Below, in pieces: positions 33,993-43,654 of a stretch of 64,000 nt of DNA (the stretch's first letter is position 1; each line of letters begins with the position of its first letter). The stretch lies in contig JAMZAV010001458.1 in NCBI GenBank assembly GCA_024449915.1, positions 84,672 to 148,671 of the forward strand, in the 5' to 3' direction. The translations under genes were made by a program, and so were the position numbers. The notes beneath the pieces are model-generated. The model did no database searches. It had not been told where the DNA came from and worked only from the letters and a program-made list of their open reading frames with translations. The DNA comes from Sweltsa coloradensis (lineage: Eukaryota; Arthropoda; Insecta; Plecoptera; Chloroperlidae).

Positions 33993-34300
33993 TTAATGTT
34001 TGATTTTAAAAGTTGGAATTGAGGAAGAGGTTCGAATATTTTTGGGTAACTTGTTATGGACAGTTAGGGCTAGATATTGTGGACCTTTCGAGAATATGGT
34101 TAGTTTATGATTGGGGATGTGAATTTGGAAATTTACTCTAGTAAAATGGGTGTGATCAGAAGAGTTCAGTGGGAAAAGGCCGGAGTAGGAACGGACAAAT
34201 GTCGCGGCAGCTTCAATAAGGTTGTAGGCCAGAGGAGGTATTACTAGCTCCTTGAAAAGCTCTCTAAAAGGAAGCCTCCTCGAAAACCAGCTAAGATGCG
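33993..34300 (-). pseudogene. LINE reverse transcriptase C-terminal remnant
   Basis: The minus-strand frame includes FRELFKELVIPPLAYNLIEA, then FQIHIPNHKLTIFSKGPQYL and a VHNKLPKNIR ending. The R-x-LFKEL-x-I-x-P-x-x-Y start, the IP-x-H-x-L-x-x-F-x-K-x-P-x-Y and NKLP motifs are the tail of CR1/jockey-type polyproteins. The open frame continues to about 34502, but the part before FRELFKEL is Pro/Ser-rich and runs over a C-homopolymer, so it is probably not part of the original protein. It is a dead 5'-truncated copy. Confidence 0.65.
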
Positions 34301-34810
34301 GACTGCTCTGTTTTGTAGGAAATTCTGGTCGCTTGGGTGGATGCGTCCAAGAAAAGAAGGCCATATGAGTGAACATGCGAGAAGTTAACCATTTTGAGTA
34401 TATGAGGATGAACTTGCGAATACTCTCCCCCCCCCCCCCCGGGCCATCAAATTCCAACTCGACACCTTCTCGCGGTTTGGCCCGTGAATAGGGAAGTTTC
34501 ACTCCCTGAAACTAATGGCGAGCTCTGGGTCGTCGTCGGGGAACCCCTTCCCTTTGACTACCTCCCCGACGGCGACGACAATGACAACACGGACGGATGA
34601 CACAGACGGAGACGACCACGACGTGGGGGAACCCCTGCCCTCCCCATATGCTTGTGGCTGGTTCTGACCAGCACAGGCCTGTCCACCCCTTGTCCCCCGC
34701 GTCATCCCTTACTTCCCTCCCGTCGTCTCGATTAGCCAAGTTGCATAAATATGAGACGTAAAGCAATATCCGATCAATCTCCCCCCCCCCTCATCGACAT
34801 TGCACTTTAC

Positions 34811-35030
34811 CTTGAAATCGTGCTTGGCGTAGTAAGTATGCTTCATTCGAACTTCATCATATAATATAGCCAATAGAAGAATTAATCCATTATAATATTG
34901 GGGACTCCCCATTAGGGCTCTTCGCGGGTATGTGTACAAAGTAGCTTCATCGTTGTAGCCATCTTCTAGCGTCCACTGGCTTTGTGGCATTTCGGTAAAA
35001 GGCATTCTGTAGATTTTTTCTCTTTGTATT
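34811..35030 (-). CDS. DEG/ENaC channel exon (WTLEDGY ... YPRRA)
   Basis: Acceptor TTTGTGTTCACAG, donor GTAAAG. The first base completes the Val codon of 35483-35640, then IQREKIYRMPFTEM, QWTLEDGYNDEATLYTYPRR (about residues 218-237) and LILLLAILYDEVRMKHTYYA before KHDFK. W-x-x-EDGY followed by YP-R-A-G/L is a standard extracellular segment of pickpocket channels. It ends in phase 0 before IYLHSPNEF of the next exon. Confidence 0.93.
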
Positions 35031-35142
35031 CTGTGAACACAAACCAAAATATATTGTACGTACGTATTTTAACAACTTGAATCCATGCACTGTAGTTTGT
35101 AACTCATTTATTCATTTAAATATTATATATAAATCAAAACGA

Positions 35143-35400
35143 CAGTGCTGGCTCGAGCGTTAAACGCGCGACTCTGATTTGGAAGGTCCCGGGTTGAAAT
35201 CCCGTCGAGACCGGCAATCCTGACCGAAGGTTTTCCTCATTCGTTAATGTGATTGCAAGGGAATGAGTATTCTTAAACAAACCTCAAACATCCCTTCACA
35301 ATCATCCAAAGTCCAAAATACCTAGTTAGACACGGAAGAGGGGCATGAATTGCACCCTGGACAGGGTTCACACGAAAATTATATATAAGTGTAATATACT
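35143..35400 (+). repeat. tRNA-derived SINE
   Basis: CTGGCTCGAGCGTTAAACGC and AAGGTCCCGGGTTGAAATCC look like A and B boxes of a pol III promoter, followed by a body with GGTTTTCCTCATTCGTTAAT and CCTGGACAGGGTTC. It lies in the channel intron between 35030 and 35483. Only this copy is seen in the window. Confidence 0.55.
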
Positions 35401-35482
35401 TGATACATTAACAAATGTTTAAGCATCAGGGAATGAATCCAATGTATTTTTGTATTGTAGCTTTACGTGAACAAATACTTAC

Positions 35483-35640
35483 ACGTCATCTTGATACAAG
35501 TCTTCAACATCAACCAAGTTGGATGTGTAGCAAAAACCATCTTCTGTCAATAATGGTGTGTAAAACTTCTCTAAAATGAGTTGATAATTAGTGAGCAAAT
35601 ACCTAGTGAATATCAAAACGTCTTCTAGCTCTGGAGTAAT
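35483..35640 (-). CDS. DEG/ENaC channel exon (LLTEDGFCYTSN)
   Basis: Acceptor CTTATTGTTCAG, donor GTAAGT. The peptide is ITPELEDVLIFTRYLLTNYQ, then LILEKFYTPLLTEDGFCYTS and NLVDVEDLYQDD (residues about 148-199). L-T-x-x-G-x-C-Y-T-x-N is the standard finger/beta-ball landmark of DEG/ENaC channels. In many relatives this stretch has extra cysteines before the motif (ML-x-C ... C-x-x-x-F); they are missing here. An alternative acceptor at 35696-35698 would lengthen the exon, but the phase with 38488-38611 favours this start. Confidence 0.9.
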
Positions 35641-36954
35641 CTGAACAATAAGAGAACATTCAGTAAATATCCAACATGATAAATATGGGTGTTGCCTAGA
35701 AGAGGCTATTACCCCCCCCCCCCCCAATTTTTTAACGCATAATTTATAACAAGACTATTTAAAAAAATCTTGTAACTGATTTTAAACCAATTATTCAATT
35801 TTTTTTCATGAAATTTACGAAAATTTGCGTTTTGGGAAATTTCTTAAATCGGCTTTAACTTGCTTCTTTATTGTTCCACATAGATACTGGAGCACCATAC
35901 AAATCTAAAATAACATCGTGCCATTGAAACTGTGCAGAAATATACACTCAAACACACAAAAAATATGCATTCTAAAATCACACCCCGTCTTGGTAAGCAG
36001 CATATTTTGACCGAACCACTTGCCCAAATTACAAAACAAAATAGATAGGATTTACTTAAAAGGCTGCTGGGACGTCAATATTGGCCAGTATTTTTTGGAT
36101 CAAAATCCTCCAAGGTCACGGGGCTTAAATATCGTCCTCATGTTATTTCTTATGGGAGATTTTTTTCGATGGGACCTAGCTCGAAAAATGTCATGTTTGA
36201 CAATTTTTTGGGAGGTCATGGTGGCCCCAATAATTTTTCTGCTAATTGCTAAATTCATTACTAGGTAGCCTGAATAAAATATATTTTTTGAGTTTAGCGG
36301 TTAAATACCCCTTTAAAGAGGTATTGCCAAAGGTTTTAACATTAGATCTAGATCCAGAAGTGCAATATAATTTATTGAAGATACACACATAAAATCCTAA
36401 AAAAAAAGAGAGAAGAGAAACCTAACATATTATTATACGATATGATGATTATAGATAATATTTTATGCATCAGTAGATAGCAAACAGAGTAATACATATA
36501 CTAAAATAATTAAGTTAAAAATATAATTAAGTTACAATGAATACATAACAGTTATAATGAGAAGAAAAAACATAACTTTTTATTTATTTTAGAAGGAGGG
36601 GCATTTAGAAGTTTACAGACATACCTTTTGAAAGCGACCAAAGACATATTGTGGATGTCAACTCCTTGGTCTACAGCAGTGTTATAATCTAGGTGCCCGT
36701 TAGCCCTTATACAGCAAGCAGAGTTGGGGTGATTTCGAGGTGTCACCCAGCCGTCATGAAACGTGATGTGTACTTGAAAACTTTCAAAATTGAGGGGATT
36801 TAGGTACCTGACAACACATGCCAAATTTGCTTGGGATACGAGCATTCCTTCTTGGTGAAAATATGGTTTGAAACATTTTCTAAATTACTTTAAGGATGTT
36901 AGCTATGCTAGCTACTGCTTCTATTCTATTAGGGTCTAATTCGTCAATTTCAAT

Positions 36955-37090
36955 CGGCCCGCGATTCTGACCAAACGGGTGGGGCTACAACGTTAATATT
37001 TCACATGTACATTAAGGTTATAGTGATATAAGGTCTTTTGAAAGAAAAAGTTAAAAGTTTGCTGGTAGGCTTCCAAATAAAGGTTTCAAT
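36955..37090 (+). repeat. TIR family D internal unit fragment
   Basis: A single unit with CCAAACGGGTGGGGCTACAA and AGGTCTTTTGAAAGAAAAAG, without element ends. Confidence 0.75.
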
Positions 37091-37260
37091 ATAAGCATTA
37101 TATAAGAATATAATCAACAAGTATCTATAGTTACTTAACTTTGATCGACTACATTGTTTACAAAAAGCAAGTCTTTGGGCCACTAGATATTTAACATCCT
37201 ATTGTTAATAGGCAATTCCATAGAAATAAAATCAACTTTGATACAATTATTACATTTTAA

Positions 37261-37865
37261 CTAGGAAGCTTCGCAAACGCTTTTTCAGGCGCGTTGTTGG
37301 ATGAGCGTCATATTTTAAACGAAAAAAGCATAAAATTGCTATTTTCATGAGAAATTATTTTTCGATTGCTCTCACATTTCACACTAATATATTAATTAAT
37401 AAAATTAAGGTTCTGTAAAAAAATCATTACATTCGAATAAAGCATGTAGGTGTTATAAGTCGAAGAATTGTTTTAAAAATAAAAAAAAGTAAAATTGCGA
37501 TTTTAATAAGAAATAATTTTTCGATTGCACTCAAATTTTGCACGAATACATAAATACATAAAATTCAGGTTCTGTGAATAAATCATCACAATCGGATAAA
37601 GAATGTAGGTGTTATTAATCGACGAAAGTTTAAAAAAATCGAAAATAATCTTAAACTTGCGATTGTCATAAGAAATAATTTTTCGATTGCGCTAAAAAAG
37701 TGGCAGTTCTAAGTTCAGAGATTTCTAAGGCCTCCAGTAAATTTAATCGTAATTGGAGTATCGGTTTAGCCGGAATCGTATTAACAGACAGTCAAAAATA
37801 TAAAGAGAAGAAGAAAAAAATCGGAATGGTGAAATGGAATCTTTGCTTCGCTCATCAAACAAATA
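37261..37865 (+). mobile_element. TIR element family C, copy 3
   Basis: AACTAGGAAGCTTCGCAAAC ... GCGCGTTGTTGGATGAGCG at the left, two internal direct repeats, TCGGTTTAGCCGGAATCGTA, and a decayed right end GAATCTTTGCTTCGCTCATC. It lies in the channel intron between exons 3 and 4. Confidence 0.8.
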
Positions 37866-37964
37866 ATTTTGCAATGGAACTTGAAAAAAAATGGGATCAC
37901 ATAACCAAAACTTGTAAAAATACAACCAAACCTTACACACTCAAAAGAAATTAGATCTAAAAAA

Positions 37965-38545
37965 GGGTCTAAGATAGTCAACACTAGTCTGATCAGCCAA
38001 CCAACGAGACGAGACTTACCCGTCTAAGATAGTCAACACTAGACTCATCAGGCTGGTACTGGGATGCTGATCAGCCAACCAACGAGACGAGACTTACCCG
38101 TCTAAGATAGTCAACACTAGTCTCATCAGGCTGGTACTGGGATGCTGATCAGCCAACCAACGAGACGAGACTTACCGTCTAAGATAGTCAACACTTGACT
38201 CATCAGGCTGGTTCTGGGATGCTGATCAGCCAACCAACGAGACGAGACTTACCCGTCTAAGATAGTCAAACACTAGTCTCATCAGGCTGGGTACTGGGAT
38301 GCTGATCAGCCAACCAACGAGACGAGACTTACCCGTCTAAGATAGTCAACACTAGTCTCATCAGGCTGGTACTGGGATGCTGATCAGCCAACCAACGAGA
38401 CGAGACTTACCCGTCTAAGATAGTCAACACTAGTCTCATCAGGCTGGTACTGGGATGCTGATCAGCCAACAACGAGACGAGACCTAACCGTCTAAGATAG
38501 TCAACACTAGTCTCATCAGGCTGGTACTGGGATGCGCCCCCTAGC
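37965..38545 (+). repeat. 78-bp minisatellite derived from the exon 3/intron border of the channel gene
   Basis: CCGTCTAAGATAGTCAACAC begins units near 38020, 38098, 38175, 38253, 38333, 38411 and 38488; spacing is 77-80 bp. On the minus strand each unit contains the last part of exon 3 (a coding segment ending CTTAGACGG), then GTAAGT and intron sequence, then GGTTGGCTGATCAG, which itself looks like an acceptor. About seven units are nearly identical, so the expansion is recent. The copy that belongs to exon 3 itself has TTAGGT where the others have GTAAGT. Confidence 0.92.
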
Positions 38546-38611
38546 CACGTACAACCGTCGACGTTTAACAACATACACATGTTTAGTAGACTCTTCATCT
38601 TTTCAATCTTC
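38488..38611 (-). CDS. DEG/ENaC channel exon 3 (donor side in a minisatellite)
   Basis: Acceptor ATTTTCTGTTGCAG is strong. One base completes Met from the TM1 exon; then KIEKMKSLLNMCMLLNVDGC, TWLGGASQYQ and PDETSVDYLRR (about residues 107-147). The end VDYLRR joins in phase 0 to ITPELEDVLI of the next exon, as expected for the helix leading to the LTEDGFCY motif. Directly after CGG the sequence is TTAGGT, not a GT donor; neighbouring tandem copies of this border have GTAAGT. Either the consensus base is wrong or this allele splices abnormally. Confidence 0.85.
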
Positions 38612-38619
38612 CTGCAACA

Positions 38620-39140
38620 GAAAATTATTTACGAGATTGTCTTTCACACATTCGATAACATTTTCCAATTTATTTATTTTATTTTATTGTTCTTACACAT
38701 TGATGCGTTATTGTTTGCTAGAAATGGGCACAGCCCCATTCACATTAAGTGTCCAGCAACGTATTAAATACTTATACTAATACATTGCAATTAAATAAAT
38801 TTAAAACACATTGTATATACTGTTTGTACAATGTGTTTTATTGTGTATATAATTTATGACCTAGTTTTATTGAGATAGAATAAATTGAATATTAAAATAT
38901 AATTACAAAATAAGCACATTAAGTATTCCGTGAGAATTGTATCATTTAGGATTTAGTTCTCGTGAAACAGAATTGTGCCTCGTCGCTAGAACGGATCCAA
39001 AGTCACAGTCAACACATTCCTAGGCCAAGTGTTCTTTCTTAGGATAATCAATATGTGTGTAAACTAAGTGTAACATTTAATTATTAGCAGTCTCTTCATC
39101 GTGCAGCTTAGTATTATACCCCCTAAATACAAAAAATATT
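38620..39140. other. Intron sequence without recognised feature
   Basis: AT-rich, with a short inverted repeat at 38808-38840 (AACACATTGTATATAC / GTACAATGTGTTTTATTG). Nothing coding is seen. Confidence 0.4.
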
Positions 39141-39149
39141 GTAAAAAAA

Positions 39150-39315
39150 ACAACAAAAACGGCAGTTATGCTCTCCTTCAAAAGTCTTCGGCAGTGAATG
39201 CTATTCACTGCCGAAGAAAGCACTTGCAAAGGAAAAGTAGTCTTACGCAAACTAAAAACTTACAAAAAAGCTCATCCATCAACGCGGCGGTACTTAAGCG
39301 TTTTCCTAGTAATAA
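39150..39315 (+). repeat. Mixed fragment of families G and D
   Basis: A small CTTCGGCAGTGAATGCTATTC/GAATAGCATTCACTGCCGAAG-like hairpin from family G is followed by GCACTTGCAAAG and AAAGCTCATCCATCAACGCG ... TTTTCCTAG, the right terminus of family D. Confidence 0.7.
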
Positions 39316-39544
39316 GAATACAAAGCACATATAATACAAGTAAGAGCTGTGTACAAACTCTACAAGGTAGATCCAACAAATAACCAGCGGACTAAGACAG
39401 AGCAGTGTTTACTAGATTGTCTGGTTGCCGCCCAGTGATGGAGCTCGCAACTTGAGTTAGGTGTCCTGTATCATTGCTGTGATCAGTTTGACATGAACAA
39501 TATTAAATAATTATATATCTGATATAATTATATATATATGAGTC

Positions 39545-41047
39545 AAGATTATTTGGACTAAACTGTTTGATTGGGCCAAGGCATTCGATCGAGTACCACA
39601 CAAGCGCTTACTAATGAAACTCCAACGCTACAATATAACCGGCTCTATTCTGAAGTGGACGCAAAGCTTCCTGACACGGCGAATTATGAAAGTAATCTAC
39701 GATGGGGTTTCATCATCCGAGTTTCACGTTACATCTGGGGTACCCCAGGGCTCTGTCCTTGGGCCTTTGTTTTTTACTTTATATATGTTAGACCTCCCGC
39801 AGTGTGTTAAATCGGAAATCAAGCAGTATGCGGACGACTGCACTCTGTATCGGGTCATTGCGGGCCCTGAAGATGAACGTGTGCTGCAGAGTGATCTCGA
39901 TAATATTCAGTTGTGGTGCCAGTTAAACTTTATGGCTTTAAATGAAAAAAAATGTCATCACTTACAAGTAACCAAATCTAAACATCGTCCTTTGTCAGTT
40001 TATTCAATCAATAGAAAAGTGTTAAAAACCATGCAATCTGTGAACATTTTAGGGTAACAGTGTCAAATGATTTAAAGTGGAACACTCATACTGAGGTTAT
40101 TAGGAACAAAGCTGCAAAACTTGTAGGCTTTCTCTCTAGAACTGTTCATGGTGCCAGGCCAATGGTAAAACGGACATTATATTTAAGTCTGATAAGATCC
40201 GTTATGTCCTTTGGATGTCCTGCGTGGCATCCGTCATCCAAAGTAAATATGCTTAAACTCGAAGCCATTCAAAATCGTGCAACTAAATTTATCACCGGGA
40301 GAAGGGATTGTGACAGTCAGAAAAGGTTAGACTTGAGTAATTTACTATCATTTGAAAATCATGTTAAGGAAATTGATATTGTGTTCTTAAGAAAAATGTT
40401 CTGTAACGAAGTTGACCTAGACCCTCTAACCCGAGTCAAATTAAGCTACCGTTCAGTACGATATGGCAGAGGGGTGACACTTTTGTCCTCCTTTCGCAAG
40501 AACATCACAATACCAAAATGGATTTTACTACAGGTCAGTAACATTATTTAATGGTCTTGATAATGATGTAAAACAGATCCGATCTACACACCAATTTCAA
40601 AAACAGCTGAGGCAATCATTACTGGACAGTCAGACCACTCAATAACACACTTGCACACACACACACACATAACATACACATAACATACACATACTCAATC
40701 ACACACACACACACACGCATATGAACACGCACAAACACAAACACTCATTTAAATCCATAAGAATAGCAAGTTATTTTGTTGTAAATTAACTGTACATTTT
40801 CGCTTGTTATGAACGTCCAAATACTCGTTTCAACTGTAATTATCTTGTTGCTATGTATATAGTATATTAATAATAATCCTGTAATATAGCTTTATTTATG
40901 TGTAAGGTACCTGGTAGTAAGACACAATTGTGTAATGGGGCGTTGCTCTGATTCTTACTTCCATCAATGTGCATTGTATAAGAGTTATTACATGTATTAA
41001 TCTGTACTATGTAATTACATTGAAAATAAATAATAATAATAATAATA
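39545..41047 (+). mobile_element. 5'-truncated LINE (jockey/CR1-like)
   Basis: Starts inside the reverse transcriptase at DWAKAFDRVPHKR, keeps SGVPQGSVLGPLF and the QYADDCTLY catalytic motif, then after a frameshift at about 40055 continues with NDLKWNTHTEV, SLIRSVMSFGCPAWHPSS and AIQNRATKFITG. The 3' UTR contains (CA)n at 40650-40735 and ends GAAAATAAATAATAATAATA. The same UTR end closes the fragment at 55105-55655. It sits in the channel intron in the opposite orientation to the gene. Confidence 0.85.
39549..40551 (+). pseudogene. Reverse transcriptase remnant of the LINE, one frameshift
   Basis: Two open segments, to 40057 and from about 40055 to 40551, carry the catalytic half and the thumb/connection half. 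A single missing base in a G run near 40053 shifts the frame exactly between NILG and TVSND, where related proteins read straight through. Residues around the Tyr-Ala-Asp-Asp box are intact, so apart from the truncated 5' part the copy is only lightly damaged and fairly young. Confidence 0.82.
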
Positions 41048-41250
41048 TCAAGATTTGAACACAAAATGACGATTAAACACAAGAATAAAGATTCGCGTTC
41101 GGTGGTTTCTTCCGCGAAAAATATAGATTATACTCCCTGATTTGCTGTTCCTGATTTTTGGCAAACCTCATTTTCGTTTGAGTGGGATCGTCTAATAAAT
41201 TAGTTTTTTTCTTTTCGTTTTTCTTTTCGTTTTTCTTTTGTGATGATTTT

Positions 41251-41283
<33 letters not shown>

Positions 41284-41545
41284 TTTTCATTTCATTTCTT
41301 TTCATTCCCACCCTTTTTTTATATTTGATTCATTCATTAAATGCATTTAAAATCATTTTTATCTGTTACCAAATTGTTGTGTTTAATGCATTGTTGTTGT
41401 AATGCCACTATTTCAAATATTTACTTTAATGTAGTTTATTTATGTTTCTGCATCTATGTTATTAGATTTATTTAGTTGTCCTCCTTTGTAAATCAGTTTT
41501 TATAACTGAATAGGATAGACGTTAAATAAATAAATAAAAATAAAT
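41048..41545. other. T-rich spacer with (CTTT)n
   Basis: Includes TTTTCTTTTCG repeats and a (CTTT)n run at about 41252-41282. No coding exon. Confidence 0.6.
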
Positions 41546-41547
41546 AA

Positions 41548-42386
41548 AATGTCTCCTACACTGTTTGCCATTGTTATGGATGCCATCCTCAGAAAGGTAT
41601 AACCAACGAAAAGTAAAACATAATAAAAAACAATGATATTTGCAGACGATATTGCGAGATGGGGAGAGTCTATTGAAGAACTGCAGGAGAGCGTAAATAG
41701 GTGGAATAATGAAACAAACGAGTTTAACATGGGAATAAGCATTGAAAAGAGCAAAATATTAATAGTAGCTAAGAAAAGCCCAAAGAATCAGAAGAAGGTA
41801 ACATTGCGAGGAGAAGAGCTGGCGATCGTAGAGCCATTCAAATACCACGGAAGTATGCTGTCTCACAGATGCTAAAAGCGACACAGAAGTAACAAGCAGA
41901 ATCATACTAGCTACCAAAGTGTTTGTAAACTACTATGGAAAGAAGAAATATCAAACCGGTGTAAGATGATCTTGTACAAAATTAATTATATCCCGATATT
42001 AACTTACGTAGCAGTGACCTGGACAATAAGAGAAATGGAAGAGTGCAAACTACAAGCATCGGAGATGACATTTTTAAGAAGTGCAGTGGCCATTAAAAAA
42101 TTGGATAAGGTGCAAAGCAAAACTACAAGAAAGAAGCTAGGGGTAGAAAGACTATGAGACAAAATAGGAAGAGAAAGACTGCGGTGGTATGAACACGTGA
42201 GACGAATGAAACAGGAGAGAAATGGAACGAGCATGGGGAGGAGTACGAAGAGCTGGCCGCCCAAGAGATTGGTGGAGAGACCAAATAAAATTGAGTATAG
42301 AAGAAATAGGGAAGTCATGGGAGAGAACGAATGAAGAGAAACTTTGGGAAGACAGAAAGAATTGGAGAGAAGTAGTGAAAATGCCG

Positions 42387-42418
<32 letters not shown>

Positions 42419-42445
42419 AAGAAGAAGAAGAAGAAGAAGAAACTT
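41548..42445 (+). mobile_element. Decayed 5'-truncated LINE (RTE-like)
   Basis: Broken frames give KMSPTLFAIVMDAILRK, then MIFADDIARWGESIEELQES and WNNETNEFNMGISIEKSKIL, later MILYKINYIPILTYVAVTWT, EMTFLRSAVAI and, in another frame, RERLRWYEHVRRM. The FADD box, the LTYG-like strand and the R-W-x-x-HV-x-RM end are those of RTE-type elements. The copy ends in (GAA)n at 42389-42441, in keeping with simple-repeat tails of this clade. It ends about 100 bp from the TM1 exon. Confidence 0.8.
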
Positions 42446-42543
42446 AAATAGCTTGGAAATGTTGCGCATTAAAACAAAAACACCTTGGCTAAGTTAAAGA
42501 ATGATGTTTTTGTTTAGATAATGTTATATAAACTATAACTTAC

Positions 42544-42774
42544 ATAACAAGGGTTTCATTGCTAACTGGTTCAAAGTAAGTCATATGATAAAGTCTTTGT
42601 ATAAACTGGTTACCACCGCAGGCAGTGACAGCTGGGAAGGGGACACTCCAAGAAGACCTTGGAACAGGCTCTGATGTTATGATGACCGGTGTTGTCTCCC
42701 ACTTGCCCCATACTTCCAGGACGAGGTAGACGCATGCGCAGATGCTCCCAGCTAGAGCCACCACCCACATCAAC
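42544..42774 (-). CDS. DEG/ENaC channel exon 2 (TM1 and FPAVTAC)
   Basis: Acceptor TTCCTGTATCCAG, donor GTAAGT. The first base completes Arg from 51984-52069, then LMWVVALAGSICACVYLVLE (TM1, residues about 30-52), WGKWETTPVIITSEP, SVPFPAVTAC (Cys about 81), a loop with a possible glycosylation site NET, and two bases of the next Met. The FPAVT-x-C box after TM1 is a hallmark of the family. The acceptor and first ~90 bases of this exon are the source of a tandem array that begins inside the exon at about 42685 and continues to the right. Confidence 0.93.
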
Positions 42775-43605
42775 CTGGATACAGGAAGAACACATAGTAG
42801 ACCGGTGTTGTCTCCACTTGCCCCCAAATTCCCCGGGAGGAATGGGAGGGCCCCTTTTAGACACCCCCTTGGTCAAAACCAAAATTTTCCGGGGGTTGCT
42901 AAACCCCCCCCTTTTTTTGGCGATGCGCAGGGAGTCTCAAAAGAGCCCCCCCCCAAAAAATGGGGGAAAAAAAAGGCCCTTTGCCCCCTTTTACTTTCCA
43001 AATCCATCCAAAACTTAAAAAAACCAATGGATAAGGAAAAAAATGTTAGACCCCCCCCACTTATATTTGGGGATGAGAAAGCCCCCTTTTTAGAGCCACC
43101 CCCCAACCCCCTGGCAAAACAAAAAAGGGGCCCATTTTTTTAGGGCGGGGGGCTCCAATTTCCCCATACCAACCCCCAAAAAAGGGAAAAGGGCAAAAGG
43201 TTTAGGGGCCCCCCCCAAGGGGGGAGGAGAGACCCAGACCAATGACCCCCCATCAGGACCCGGAAACCCCTTTTTTTCCTTTGCCCCATTGCCCCATACC
43301 CGGGGGAGAGGCCCAAGAGTAAAAAAACCCTGGATACGGGCCAAATGTTTTGGGGGCCCCATTTCCCCAATTTGGACAGGTAGACCCCTGGGAAAGCCCC
43401 CGAGGCCCCCAAAAACCGAAAGGAAGAAAAAAATATTTACCGGTTTTTTTTTCCCCCCCTTTGGAAAACCCTGGGAGAGTGAAGAAAAAAGGATAAGGAA
43501 AAAAACAAAATGACCCCCCCCTTGGGAAAAAAACCCCAAAAAAAGGGGGGAGAGGCAATGCCCGAGGAACCCCCAAAGGGAAAGAAGAAACAATATTTAA
43601 ACGGG

Positions 43606-43654
<49 letters not shown>

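Noticed and set aside
33993..34502. A 169-codon minus-strand gene
   Set aside because: Only the C-terminal part is protein-like, and it matches LINE reverse-transcriptase tails. The N-terminal part runs over a poly-C tract.
34499..34766. Overlapping Gly/Arg-rich minus-strand frames near the channel exon
   Set aside because: They are GC-rich repeat sequence shared loosely with 62700-62830. No splice phase links them to the channel, whose exon ends at 34811.
36625..36807. Open minus-strand stretch with acceptor- and donor-like ends, considered as a channel exon
   Set aside because: Its phase does not fit between exon 3 (ends phase 0) and the exon at 35640 (starts phase 0), and the peptide has no channel landmarks. 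Leaving it out gives a seamless join VDYLRR-ITPELEDV.
37965..38545. Regular 78-bp repeats considered as a CRISPR array
   Set aside because: There is no repeat-spacer alternation; the whole unit repeats, it comes from an exon border, and the context is eukaryotic.
42222..42497. Arg-repeat open frame
   Set aside because: It is the (GAA)n tail of the RTE-like LINE read in one frame.
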